64,000 nt of DNA, from assembly GCF_037055325.1 (NCBI RefSeq), contig NZ_CP146373.1, forward strand, positions 2,852,001 through 2,916,000, given 5' to 3'. The notes under the pieces are model-generated. The model had not been told where the DNA came from. It saw only the letters and a program-made list of their open reading frames with translations, and did not search any database. Each line of letters opens with the position of its first letter. Position 1 is the first letter of the stretch. This document shows positions 48,404 through 58,400 of the stretch, piece after piece. The translations under genes were made by a program, and so were the position numbers. This DNA comes from Arachnia propionica (lineage in GTDB: Bacteria > Actinomycetota > Actinomycetes > Propionibacteriales > Propionibacteriaceae).

Positions 48404-49134
48404 ATGCCTCCCGCACAGCCCACTGCACTGACCCGCCCCGACGGCACGCCCCTGAGGGTCCTCACCGTCGACGACGAACCCAGCCTGACCGAGCTGCTGG
48501 CCATGGCCATGCGCTACGAGGGTTGGGACGTGACCACTGCCGCCACCGGCACCGACGCCGTCCACGCGGCCCGCGCCGTCAAACCCGATGCCATCGTGCT
48601 CGACATGATGCTGCCGGACTTCGACGGCCTGGAGGTGATGCGTCGCATACGCACCGAACAACCCGATGTGCCCGTGATCTTCCTGACCGCCAAGGACGGC
48701 GTGGCCGACCGCATCACCGGGCTCACCGCTGGGGGCGACGACTACGTGACCAAACCGTTCTCCCTGGAGGAGGTCATCGCACGGCTGCGCGGGCTGCTGC
48801 GACGCTCCGGGGCGACGACGGTGCAGCCGGAAACCCAGCTCGTCGTCGGCGATTTGATCCTCGACGAGGACTCCCACGAGGTCACCCGCGCTGGCGAGAA
48901 CATCAATCTCACCGCCACCGAGTTCGAGCTGCTGCGCTACCTGATGCGCAACCCCAAACGGGTGCTCAGCAAAGCCCAGATCCTCGACCGGGTGTGGAAC
49001 TACGACTTTGGCGGCCAGGCCAACGTCGTCGAGCTCTACATCTCCTATCTGCGCAAGAAGATCGACGCGGGCCGCTCCCCGATGATCCACACCATGCGCG
49101 GGGCCGGGTACGTGCTGCGACCCGCGAGTTCCTG

Positions 49135-49135
<1 letters not shown>
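48404..49135 (+). CDS. OmpR-type response regulator
   Basis: The start is the ATG at 48404 (MPPAQPTALTRPDGTPLRVLT); no ribosome-binding site, so perhaps leaderless. The 243-residue protein has a receiver domain with TVDDEPS, phospho-acceptor Asp in VLDMMLPDF near residue 68, FLTAKDG and VTKPF. A winged-helix DNA-binding domain follows (FELLRYLMRNPKRVLSKAQIL, VVELYISYLRKKID, TMRGAGYVLRP). It is of the TrcR/TcrA group common in actinobacteria and is translationally coupled to its kinase (TGATG). Confidence 0.95.
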
Positions 49136-50541
<1,406 letters not shown>

Positions 50542-50573
50542 GTCTCACCCCGAAAACCGGCTACCCTCGGCGC

Positions 50574-51230
50574 ATGGAGATTTCCCGGGAAGCGCTGGCG
50601 CGCATGATCGACCACACCCTCCTGCGAACCGACGCCACACCGGCGCAGGTCTCTGCGCTGATCGCGGAGGCCAGGGAGCTGGGTGTCTTCTCGGTGTGCG
50701 TCTCGCCGTCGATGCTGCCGCTGACCGACGACCTCACCCCCTTGAAGGTGGCGACGGTGTGCGGGTTCCCGTCCGGCAACCACACCCCGGCGACGAAGGC
50801 CGCCGAGGCGGCGGAGTCGTCGCGGCTGGGCGCCGACGAGATCGACATGGTCATCAACATCGGTCATCTGAAGGCCGGTGAACCGCACCGGGTGCTCGAG
50901 GAGATCGCCGCTGTGCGCGAGGCCACTACCGGAACGTTGAAGGTCATCATCGAATCCGCGGCCCTGACCGACGAGGAGATCATCACCGCCTGCCGGGCCG
51001 CCGAGGATGCGGGCGCCGACTTCGTGAAGACCTCAACGGGCTTCCACCCGGCGGGCGGCGCCAGCCCCCACGCCGTCGCACTGATGGCGGCTACCGTTGA
51101 CGGTCGCCTCGGGGTCAAGGCCTCCGGTGGCATCCGCGACTGGGCCACCGCCCAGGAGATGGTCGCCGCGGGGGCCACCCGCCTGGGGTTGTCCGCCAGT
51201 CGCGCCATCCTGGAGGGCGCCCCAGCCTGA
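50574..51230 (+). CDS. deoC: Deoxyribose-phosphate aldolase
   Basis: The 218-residue enzyme begins [26 protein letters not shown], after TACCCT nine bases upstream with no ribosome-binding site (probably leaderless). Schiff-base Lys lies in [14 protein letters not shown], with the second active-site Lys in [11 protein letters not shown] and an Asp in [13 protein letters not shown]. It splits 2-deoxyribose 5-phosphate into glyceraldehyde 3-phosphate and acetaldehyde in deoxynucleoside salvage. The last gene before the IS remnant. Confidence 0.95.
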   Translation: MEISREALARMIDHTLLRTDATPAQVSALIAEARELGVFSVCVSPSMLPLTDDLTPLKVATVCGFPSGNHTPATKAAEAAESSRLGADEIDMVINIGHLKAGEPHRVLEEIAAVREATTGTLKVIIESAALTDEEIITACRAAEDAGADFVKTSTGFHPAGGASPHAVALMAATVDGRLGVKASGGIRDWATAQEMVAAGATRLGLSASRAILEGAPA

Positions 51231-51290
51231 TTGGTCAATCGGCCGGAATGGGCAATGATCTTTGAGGTTGCCGCAGGGCCTTTCAACCAA

Positions 51291-52592
51291 CCTGACTTGG
51301 CTCATTTAGTGTCATTCCGGGGTGTTGTGGATGGCGTCAAGCCAGGCTTGGGGGTTGGCGGGGATGGGGTCTTCAGCGGTGACGATGGCGTCACCGGTGT
51401 CGCGCGTCAGACTGTGTGGCAGGGGTAGTTAGTTGCTGATGCAGTGCTCTAGCTGAAAGGTTTGAGTCATCATGAGTCGTCTTGTGACGATTCGTGTGGA
51501 GAAGAAGCTCCGTATCGTGTTGTCCGTGCTGCAAGGTGAGACCTCAATTGAGGCAGTCCGCTGGGAGAAGGTTTCCGAGCAGGCGATCGGGAACTGGAAA
51601 CGGCAGTTCCTTGAAGGTGACAGAGCTGGGATTGAGGCGGGTAGGTTCAAGCCCACGTCTCGGGAGTAGCAGTTGGAGGCTGAGCCGCCGAAGAGACCGT
51701 GGCCCCAACCGGCTCGTATGGCTGCACAGGATCTTGTGGTCGGACATGCAATGTCCCCAAGCCGGCTTGGGGCATCGCACGATCTGGGCGATGCCCCTTC
51801 ACGACGAGGCATAAGGTCTCACAGGCGACTGTGCTGCGGCTACTGCGTGACGAGGACCTCTTGCTGCCCTCGACACGTACACCAAGCAGTGTCGTGAGCT
51901 CGCCAAGGACTGCAAAGCCGGCGTTCGTGAAGATCCCGAACGGCCCCGTACCAGGTGTGGCAACTGGCTCTTGCCTGAGTTCGAGACCACGACTGGTGGG
52001 ACCTGGCGGTTCGCGGGATGCCGGGACTGGTGCTCCAAGCTTGAGTATCGATTGCCATATCTCGTCGGCTGCGAACCAGCATGACGCGATCGCTGCGGTT
52101 GAACTCGGCGGTAGTCGATTACGAGCGTATGTTCGGGCATCCGCTGGCCCGGTACCTGTCCCATCGACGAGAACGCTGGAGAGCCGTTACCCGTGGTTAC
52201 GATCGTGACCGATATTGGTGGCCCGTTTCGGTCGCTGAACTTCGAGCTGTTCATCACCTCTCACCCTGAACTGCGACACGTCCGCACACGGGTGCGGACA
52301 CCACGCCAGAGCGTGTCCCCGGGGACGCGGGTTCGGAACGTTGAAGTACGAACGCCTGAACGTTGAAGTACGAACGCCTGTTCCCAGGCGACATCCCCGA
52401 CGCATTGACGCTGATCGAGCGAGCTGAGGACTACCGCATCGAATACAACACCACGCGCCCTCACGAGGCCATCGCCTGGAGCCGGCCCCTTCGCAATCCA
52501 CCTCGGGCACGCCGACCCCATCACCCCCAACTTCGAACAAGAAGAAAACCCTGCCAACTACTTGACGCAAGACAATATTGAGCCAAGTCAGG
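51291..52592 (+). mobile_element. Decayed insertion sequence with intact terminal inverted repeats (IS3-like)
   Basis: CCTGACTTGGCTCA at 51291-51304 is matched exactly in reverse complement at 52579-52592, defining a 1302-bp element. The interior reads as a transposase with an Asp-rich integrase core on the plus strand, broken by stop codons and frameshifts. If the ends start at TGACTT...AAGTCA the element is 51293-52590. No target duplication is seen. Upstream of the transposase, 51305-51471 also contains the reversed end of another reading frame (minus strand, ending ...WLDAIHNTPE at about 51317), possibly a fragment. Confidence 0.8.
51472..52578 (+). pseudogene. Transposase pseudogene of the IS element
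   Basis: The start MSRLVTIRVEKKLRIVLSVL is a helix-turn-helix transposase N-terminus, ending at an in-frame TAG at 51667. Continued reading in shifting frames gives QLEAEPPK..., VSQATVLRLLRDEDLLLP, EFETTTGGTWRFAGCRDWCSKLE, VVTIVTDIGGPFRSLNFELF (core D-x-G, normally DNGG) and LKYERLFPGDIPDALTLIERAEDYRIEYNTTRPHEA, the C-terminal Glu-bearing part of the integrase domain. At least one stop and several frameshifts make it non-functional. The DDE catalytic order fits IS3-like enzymes; family not certain. Confidence 0.75.
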
Positions 52593-52631
52593 CTCCAACG
52601 ACTCACCTTTGCCTAGATAAGCATCAAGTGT

Positions 52632-52723
52632 CTATGGCACGTACCCCAGAAGTTTCGCGACCACTGTGGCGAAAAACACTGCGAGTGCCGGACATCCCAT
52701 AAGCAACGATACAGCCTTGAGGC
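52632..52723 (-). pseudogene. Possible C-terminal remnant of a membrane protein
   Basis: Minus strand reads ALKAVSLLMGCPALAVFFATVVAKLLGYVP and a stop, with a stop just upstream. It looks like the end of a membrane helix protein whose body is absent, between the IS element and the monooxygenase gene. The remaining bases of the 52593-52798 gap show no further feature. Very short, so low confidence. Confidence 0.25.
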
Positions 52724-52798
52724 TTATTCACAGGAAACGCATCAGCCGAAAAATCCCTAGTCAGAGCGCACTTGGGAAGGGCTGTGAATGACCTTCCA

Positions 52799-54133
52799 TC
52801 ATTTCTGTCTTCCAGCACTTCTTCGATCGGCGTCAAGAATATCGCCAGGAAGAGTCCCCACCCCCATGCCGGCCAAAATCCGATCCGACAGCTCACCCAA
52901 GCAGCTGAGGTTGGCAAACCCCGGCCCCTGACGCAATCCCGAAAGCATGGGTAGGAACAGCTTTGGAACGACCCCTTCGAGTGCCAGATCAGCACCGACC
53001 CGCTCTTCCACTCCCGATAATCTGAGTGTTCCTCCGCAGGCGCCAGCAAGAAGCTCCCGTACGTCATCATCCATGAGCTGCGTGAACCACAGCGGATTAT
53101 TGCCTCGAGCATCAACGACCAGATCGAAACTCTCTTGCCGAGTACCCAACACCGTGTCGCTGATACTGATCACCACAAACTCTCCATTCCCCTCAACAGT
53201 TTCAGCTTTTCCACGCAGGTGCAGAACCCGATCATCGCTCTGGAGAAAATCCTGTACCCGCACAGAAAAAACCCCACGATCCGTGCGAGAAATAACATCG
53301 CGGCGTGCGGCTTCATCAAGCGCGAGCCAACGGGCAGGTTCGCTGTACAAGCGATTTTCGAACTGGCTTTCGCCGCGCGAGAATATGGTTGCTGCCGGAG
53401 AAATTACCTTGATTTCCTTGCACGGGTAGCGTACTAGTTCGTTGACCACACTGGCCGCACTCTCGCCCCCTCCGATTACGGCCACCCGATCCATCTCAGG
53501 CAGGGAACCTTCACCTGCCGCGCGCCAGAAACGCGCCAATGAGTACACCTGAGGCAGATCAGCAATGCAGCGCGAGCTGGTTCCAGGGCCAGTAATCATG
53601 AGCGCTTCAGAAACCACGTCATGAGTTGAACCGTCATTGAGCTGAACCGATAGTGACCAGCATGCGGGCTCCCCACCACACACCGAAATCCTATCAACAC
53701 GCCCTGACAGCAGCTTCAGATCAATTCGCTCCGCCGCCCAATTTAGATATTCGGCCCACAGTCGATGCAGAGGCGAGGGATGCCCACGATCAACCCAGGA
53801 AGTATATCTATTGGTTTCGATGAGGAATTGGATCCAACTGACTTGAAAAAGTTCCCGATCAACCTTCCTGTTGAGGATGCCCAAGGAGGAGCCTGCTTCA
53901 TGCCCAGCTATGCGGGTGTTGTAGGGAAAGCCGATGTCCTTAAGCGGTGAAGTACCCAGCAGGTGGCGGCCATTGGTCCAGCCGCCATCCGAAAGCCAGT
54001 TTCCACCCACACCCAAGGGATCGAGAACAAGGATCTCGGCTTTTGAGATACCCAAGCATCGCAACGCATGCGCCTTGGCTTGAACAGCAATTGCCTTCGG
54101 CCCAGCCCCCAGCACCGTCAAGGACAGCACCAT
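52799..54133 (-). CDS. mbtG: MbtG-like lysine/ornithine N-monooxygenase of siderophore synthesis
   Basis: The start is the ATG at 54133 (MVLSLTVLGAGPKAIAV); the next codon, GTG, has better spacing from AGGGG. The 444-residue flavoprotein matches mycobactin MbtG along its length: VLGAGPKAIAVQAKAHAL (FAD), VGGNWLSDGGWTNGRHLLGTSPLKDIGFPY, YSLARFWRAAGEG, VIGGGESAASVVNELVRYPC (NADPH), and VPKLFLPMLSGLRQGPGFANLSCLG. Enzymes of this group hydroxylate the side-chain amine of lysine or ornithine to make the iron-binding hydroxamate. It is divergent from the NRPS genes, with an iron box between. Confidence 0.92.
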   Translation of the reverse strand: MVLSLTVLGAGPKAIAVQAKAHALRCLGISKAEILVLDPLGVGGNWLSDGGWTNGRHLLGTSPLKDIGFPYNTRIAGHEAGSSLGILNRKVDRELFQVSWIQFLIETNRYTSWVDRGHPSPLHRLWAEYLNWAAERIDLKLLSGRVDRISVCGGEPACWSLSVQLNDGSTHDVVSEALMITGPGTSSRCIADLPQVYSLARFWRAAGEGSLPEMDRVAVIGGGESAASVVNELVRYPCKEIKVISPAATIFSRGESQFENRLYSEPARWLALDEAARRDVISRTDRGVFSVRVQDFLQSDDRVLHLRGKAETVEGNGEFVVISISDTVLGTRQESFDLVVDARGNNPLWFTQLMDDDVRELLAGACGGTLRLSGVEERVGADLALEGVVPKLFLPMLSGLRQGPGFANLSCLGELSDRILAGMGVGTLPGDILDADRRSAGRQK

Positions 54134-54183
54134 CCGCCCCTTTCGCCTGTTTTCAATAATTTTACTTTCAATAAGCTCATGCT

Positions 54184-54231
54184 TTGCACTATGAGATTGT
54201 ATGCATAATATATGAGGCATGCCTACCCTAA
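54184..54231 (+). promoter_or_regulatory. Iron-regulated leaderless promoter of the NRPS operon
   Basis: TTGCAC (54184-54189), a 16-base spacer and TAATAT (54206-54211) form a -35/-10 pair pointing right; the ATG at 54219 lies seven bases after the -10, so the message would be leaderless. TGAGGCATGCCTACCCTAA (54213-54231) is a 19-bp IdeR/DtxR-like site; its reverse complement matches 14 of 19 positions of the consensus as I recall it, and it covers the start point. Iron-bound repressor would thus block transcription. Divergent mbtG is controlled from the same region (direct repeats TTTCAATAA at 54151 and 54166). Confidence 0.65.
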
Positions 54232-55400
54232 ATCTACCGCCGGTTGATCATGGCCCCTTCTTGGCGGTCGCAGTCAGTGACGGTGATGCGGCTTGCGCAT
54301 CCCTGCTGTCGCGCACTGACGCAGGACTCTTCGTCGAGGAGGGGACACAGACCGATACGAGGGAGATCTTGCGCACTGACGCCGTTGGCGTGCCCTCCGA
54401 TGGCTGCGTGGTGCGTCTCAGGCTGTATCGACGCGGAAAATCCGCCTTGATCACGGCATTGGGCAGTGATGCAACAAGCCTCGGCATGCTTTCCCAGGTC
54501 TTGGACCAGGCCCTTGCTGATGCTCCCCTCAAGCTGCCACTGACGACCACTTCGGCGCCTCCTCGGCACTCGGAAATCCAACGCGACCAAGCAGAGGGCA
54601 GCGTTCCTCGCGACACATTTGACATCCTCGTCGCTCTGGGGACCGGAGATCCGTGCGCAGCCCTCGCCCGCATCGTTGCGGCAAGTTTAGGGGCTCCGAC
54701 ACAGAGCACCACCATCTGCGCGGCGCCCCCCAGCGGCTGGCCATGCACCCCGCGATCCATTATGGAGTCAACCGATCAAACAGCAAACGCCATAATCAGT
54801 GTGGCGATAAGCGATTCCCCACCCAATGATCGGTTTCGTCGTGAGCTAGAGCGCCATGCCCCAGATCAACACGGACAGGTGTGTTCTATCACCGCAGTGC
54901 GTAGCAGCTCCAGAGTGCAACTAGTAGTGCGGACCATCACCACCGTAGACCCTGCAGTCGTGCTCCACACTTTGATCTCAGCGATGACGCGTTGGGCATC
55001 CGCACCCGATACACCGGTCCCTGCTGCGGAGGTGGGTGCAGTACTACGTCATCCAGATTCCGGCAGTGATGCCGATGACACGGGCCCCTGTAACGAGCAG
55101 GAGCAGCTCCTCATCGACCAAGTGCGCCTGGTTCTACATCTCCCTGATGACCAGATCACACTGCGCAGCAACTTTTTCGCTCTCGGCGGTGACAGCATGA
55201 GTGCCCTGCAACTGGCCACAGCACTGGGGACCCACGGCTGGCAGGCCGATATCAAGGACGTTTTCCTCAGTCCAGACCTCAGGTCATTGGCAGCCACACT
55301 GGTGCCAGGGCCCACAGGTCGACCCGAGGTGACACCTCTCACAGCGTCCGGACTCGACCAAAAAATTCTGGATCGGCTCTTGGACGAGGACAAAGCATGA
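54219..55400 (+). CDS. Unusual NRPS carrier protein with an unassigned N-terminal region
   Basis: The 393-residue protein has a clear peptidyl carrier domain at about 290-370, with FFALGGDSMSALQLATALG and pantetheine Ser326. The first 290 residues do not match any catalytic NRPS motif I can see: no HHxxxDG, no A-domain FTSGSTG and no ketoreductase glycine loop. They contain regions such as ALGTGDPCAALARIVAASLG and RVQLVVRTITTVDPAVVLHTLISAM that could be a remnant or a divergent condensation-like fold. The C-terminal tail (LDQKILDRLLDEDKA) looks like a docking segment. First gene of the leaderless operon; its stop overlaps the next start. Role unknown; it may carry a chain element between modules. 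Confidence 0.7.
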   Translation: MPTLNLPPVDHGPFLAVAVSDGDAACASLLSRTDAGLFVEEGTQTDTREILRTDAVGVPSDGCVVRLRLYRRGKSALITALGSDATSLGMLSQVLDQALADAPLKLPLTTTSAPPRHSEIQRDQAEGSVPRDTFDILVALGTGDPCAALARIVAASLGAPTQSTTICAAPPSGWPCTPRSIMESTDQTANAIISVAISDSPPNDRFRRELERHAPDQHGQVCSITAVRSSSRVQLVVRTITTVDPAVVLHTLISAMTRWASAPDTPVPAAEVGAVLRHPDSGSDADDTGPCNEQEQLLIDQVRLVLHLPDDQITLRSNFFALGGDSMSALQLATALGTHGWQADIKDVFLSPDLRSLAATLVPGPTGRPEVTPLTASGLDQKILDRLLDEDKA

Positions 55401-58400
55401 CCTCGATTGTCGATGTGGTGGCCCTCTCCCCCACGCAAGCAGGCATGGTCGCCGTCTCTGCATCGCATCCCACCTATGACCCCTATTTGGTAACCATGGC
55501 GTTCGACCTGACAGAGATCACCACAACGCAGGTGCACCGCCTTCGCTCTGCCTTGGAAGGTCTGTGCCAACGTCACGGACATCTCACCGGCCAGATTCGC
55601 AGCGAGGGGCTACCCCATCCGGTACTGCTCATCCGCGACGGCGCCCGCCCACAATGGGAGATGCGTGATCTACGCGCTGAGCCCGATCCCATTGCTGCAG
55701 CGCAGGAACTCCGGGCCACGGAAGGCAATCGACCGCTGTCCTTGTCAACCGGCCCGCTGACCCGGGCGACACTACTCCAGGTAGGTGGAGACAGCGTCAG
55801 AGGACGCTACGTGCTGTTACTCACGATGCACCACGTGATCATCGACGGCTGGTGTATGCCAACCCTGGTCAGTGAACTTGTTTCTCTAATGAGCGAAACC
55901 GGAAATCACCTGGAACCCCCTGTGCCATTGCGAAATTATGCGTCCTGGATCGCCGCCCAGGATCGCGGTGTTTCCGAGGACATCTGGAAAGCAGATCTTG
56001 CCGACGTCCAGGACATGCCCCGGGTCGGACGCGGAAACGCAGCCGAGAAAGCACCACACGTCGGTGAACACCGTCTTGATGATGCGGACACCACTGCCGT
56101 GCGGAATTATGCGCGTGAGCATGGTCTTACCTTGGCCACTCTCGTGCAGTTGGCGTGGGGACGGGTGCTGAGCAGCGCGGTCGGCCAAGATGAGGTCACA
56201 TTCGGCCAGACAAGTTCTGGTAGGCACCCCGACATTTCAGGAGGAGATCACATCATCGGTGGCCTGGTGACCACCACTCCGGTGCATGTTCGGATCGACG
56301 ATCGCAGCCCAGCAGAAGCGGGTGCCGAGTTGCAGGCGAGACTCGCACGGTTGAGGCGACACGACTGGCTCGGCTCCGGAGGGGTCGCACAGGCATCGGG
56401 ATCTGGCGATCGTGAGCTCTTCGACACATTGGTGGTGGTGGAAAACACCCCGACCGGAGATGTGCACCAACCCATAGACCTGGGCGACGATGCAAAAGCT
56501 CGCCTACTGCGCATCGATTCCCCCAGCCATTACCCGGTGACACTGGTCGTCGTCGATGATGGCGAGTTGGTGGTGCGAGCTGAATGTCATGACAGCCACG
56601 CTCTTGGCGTGTGGTCCTTTGCCGACCCACAACAAACCGCACGCCGGACTGCTCGGGCGCTGACGGAACTGGTCACAGCTCATTCGTTGGCCGAGGTGGA
56701 CATCCTCTTGGAGGGTGAATCCGCAACGATACAGGGGGCTATTGCACCGATTAACCTGCCGGAATCCCTGGACTCGGCGCTCCAAGCGGCAGTATCCAGG
56801 GCTCCCCAAGCTCGAGCTCTGTTGGATGAATTCGGCGAAATTAGCTTTGCGGAATGTCACGCTGCTGTGACTGCTCTAGCGGGAACGCTGCACACGGCAG
56901 GAGCGGACACGGGTGAGCCGGTTGCCGTGGCGCTGCCCCGGGACCGGCGAGCCGTAATCGCGCCTTTTGCCATAGCAGCTGCCGGTGGGATCACGGTCCA
57001 TCTGGACCCCACCCAACCCGTGGGACGGATGGCACAGATCATCTCTGATTCGGGAGCATCCTTGGTACTCACTGATTCCACGACGGCGACCGCCCTGGGG
57101 CAGGAGATGTCCCAAGGGATACGCTGCGGCGTTCCTGAGATCCTGGCTCCGGGCCGGGTGACGTGGCACACATTCGGCTACCCACGCCCGGGACAGCTGC
57201 CACCGTTGCCCGATGCTCGTCGACTGGCGTACGTCGTGTTCACCTCTGGCAGCACGGGCCGGGCGAAGGGAGTGGCCGTTTCTCACGAAGCCATCTTGAG
57301 CTACTGGAAGCACCACGACGGCCATGTCCTGCGTCCCACAGAGAAGCTCCTCGGACGTCAGGTGCGGGTGGCTCATGCTTGGTCCACGGGGTTCGACGCC
57401 GCATGGCAGCCCCAAGTTGCTCTGCTCAGTGGACAGTGTGTTGACATCATCAGCGAGGAAACCCGCAACGATCCCGAGAGGTTGGTGCATGCTCTGGCCA
57501 CGCGCTCGATTGACATATTCGATACCACGCCATCGATGCTTCTGCGCCTGCTATCCGCAGGACTGCTTGAGGATGAGCAGCACCGCCTGAGCGTGCTGGC
57601 GCTGGGAGGCGAGGCCATCCCACAGGATCTGTGGAATCGGCTCAGGTCCTTGGGAATAGTTGTATGGAACTGTTACGGCCCCACGGAGGCCACTGTTGAA
57701 TGCTTCATGGCGCGCGTCGATCGTCACGCCCATCCCACCATCGGTTACCCACTCGATGGCATGGGCGCTGCGATACTCGATCATCGCCTGCGCCCCTTGC
57801 CCCCCGGCATGCCGGGCCAATTGACCGTATGGGGAACACAGCTAGCAGAAGGTTATCTTGGACGTCCTGAAGAAACCGCTCAAGCTTTTCAGCAAGCCAT
57901 CGGTGGTCAACGGTGCTACCTGACCGGAGACATGGCACGCCGTAATCCGGATGGCACTGTCATCTTCGATGGTAGACGTGATGAACAGGTAAAAATCAAT
58001 GGTTATCGCGTCGAACCGGAGGAATCTGCAACGATATTGCGTTCCCTGACCGGCGTACATGACGCCTGTGTGGTAGTGGAGGAGGAACACGAAAGACCAT
58101 TTCTCGGTGCACTGGTGGTTACTGATCGCCCAGCGGTCGAGATACGCAGTGAGGCGGCGACCCACCTGCCCCCTTATCTTCTGCCACGAGTGATGGTTCC
58201 CGTCCGCCGCCTTCCTCTGACTCGTAATGGCAAGCTGGACCGAGTAGCAGTCACCCGACTACTGAAAGAAACAAGCCACAGAGAAAGAGAAACCGTTGAT
58301 GGCCCAGGTGAAAGCTCACCTGCGCTGAAAGATCTCTTGGCTGCGGTCTCCCGACTGACCGGTCAAACTCCCGCTCCCTCGTCCCGGTTCGATGAGCTCG

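Noticed and set aside
52624-53115. 163-codon minus-strand frame at the end of the monooxygenase gene
   Set aside because: Mostly an alternative frame of mbtG with many Trp/Cys/Arg residues; only a different, shorter frame in the gap looks protein-like.
54219-55400. Reading the first NRPS gene as an MbtD-like PKS (KR-ACP)
   Set aside because: No Rossmann glycine motif or Ser-Tyr-Lys site of a ketoreductase, and the carrier has GGDS, which is PCP-like.
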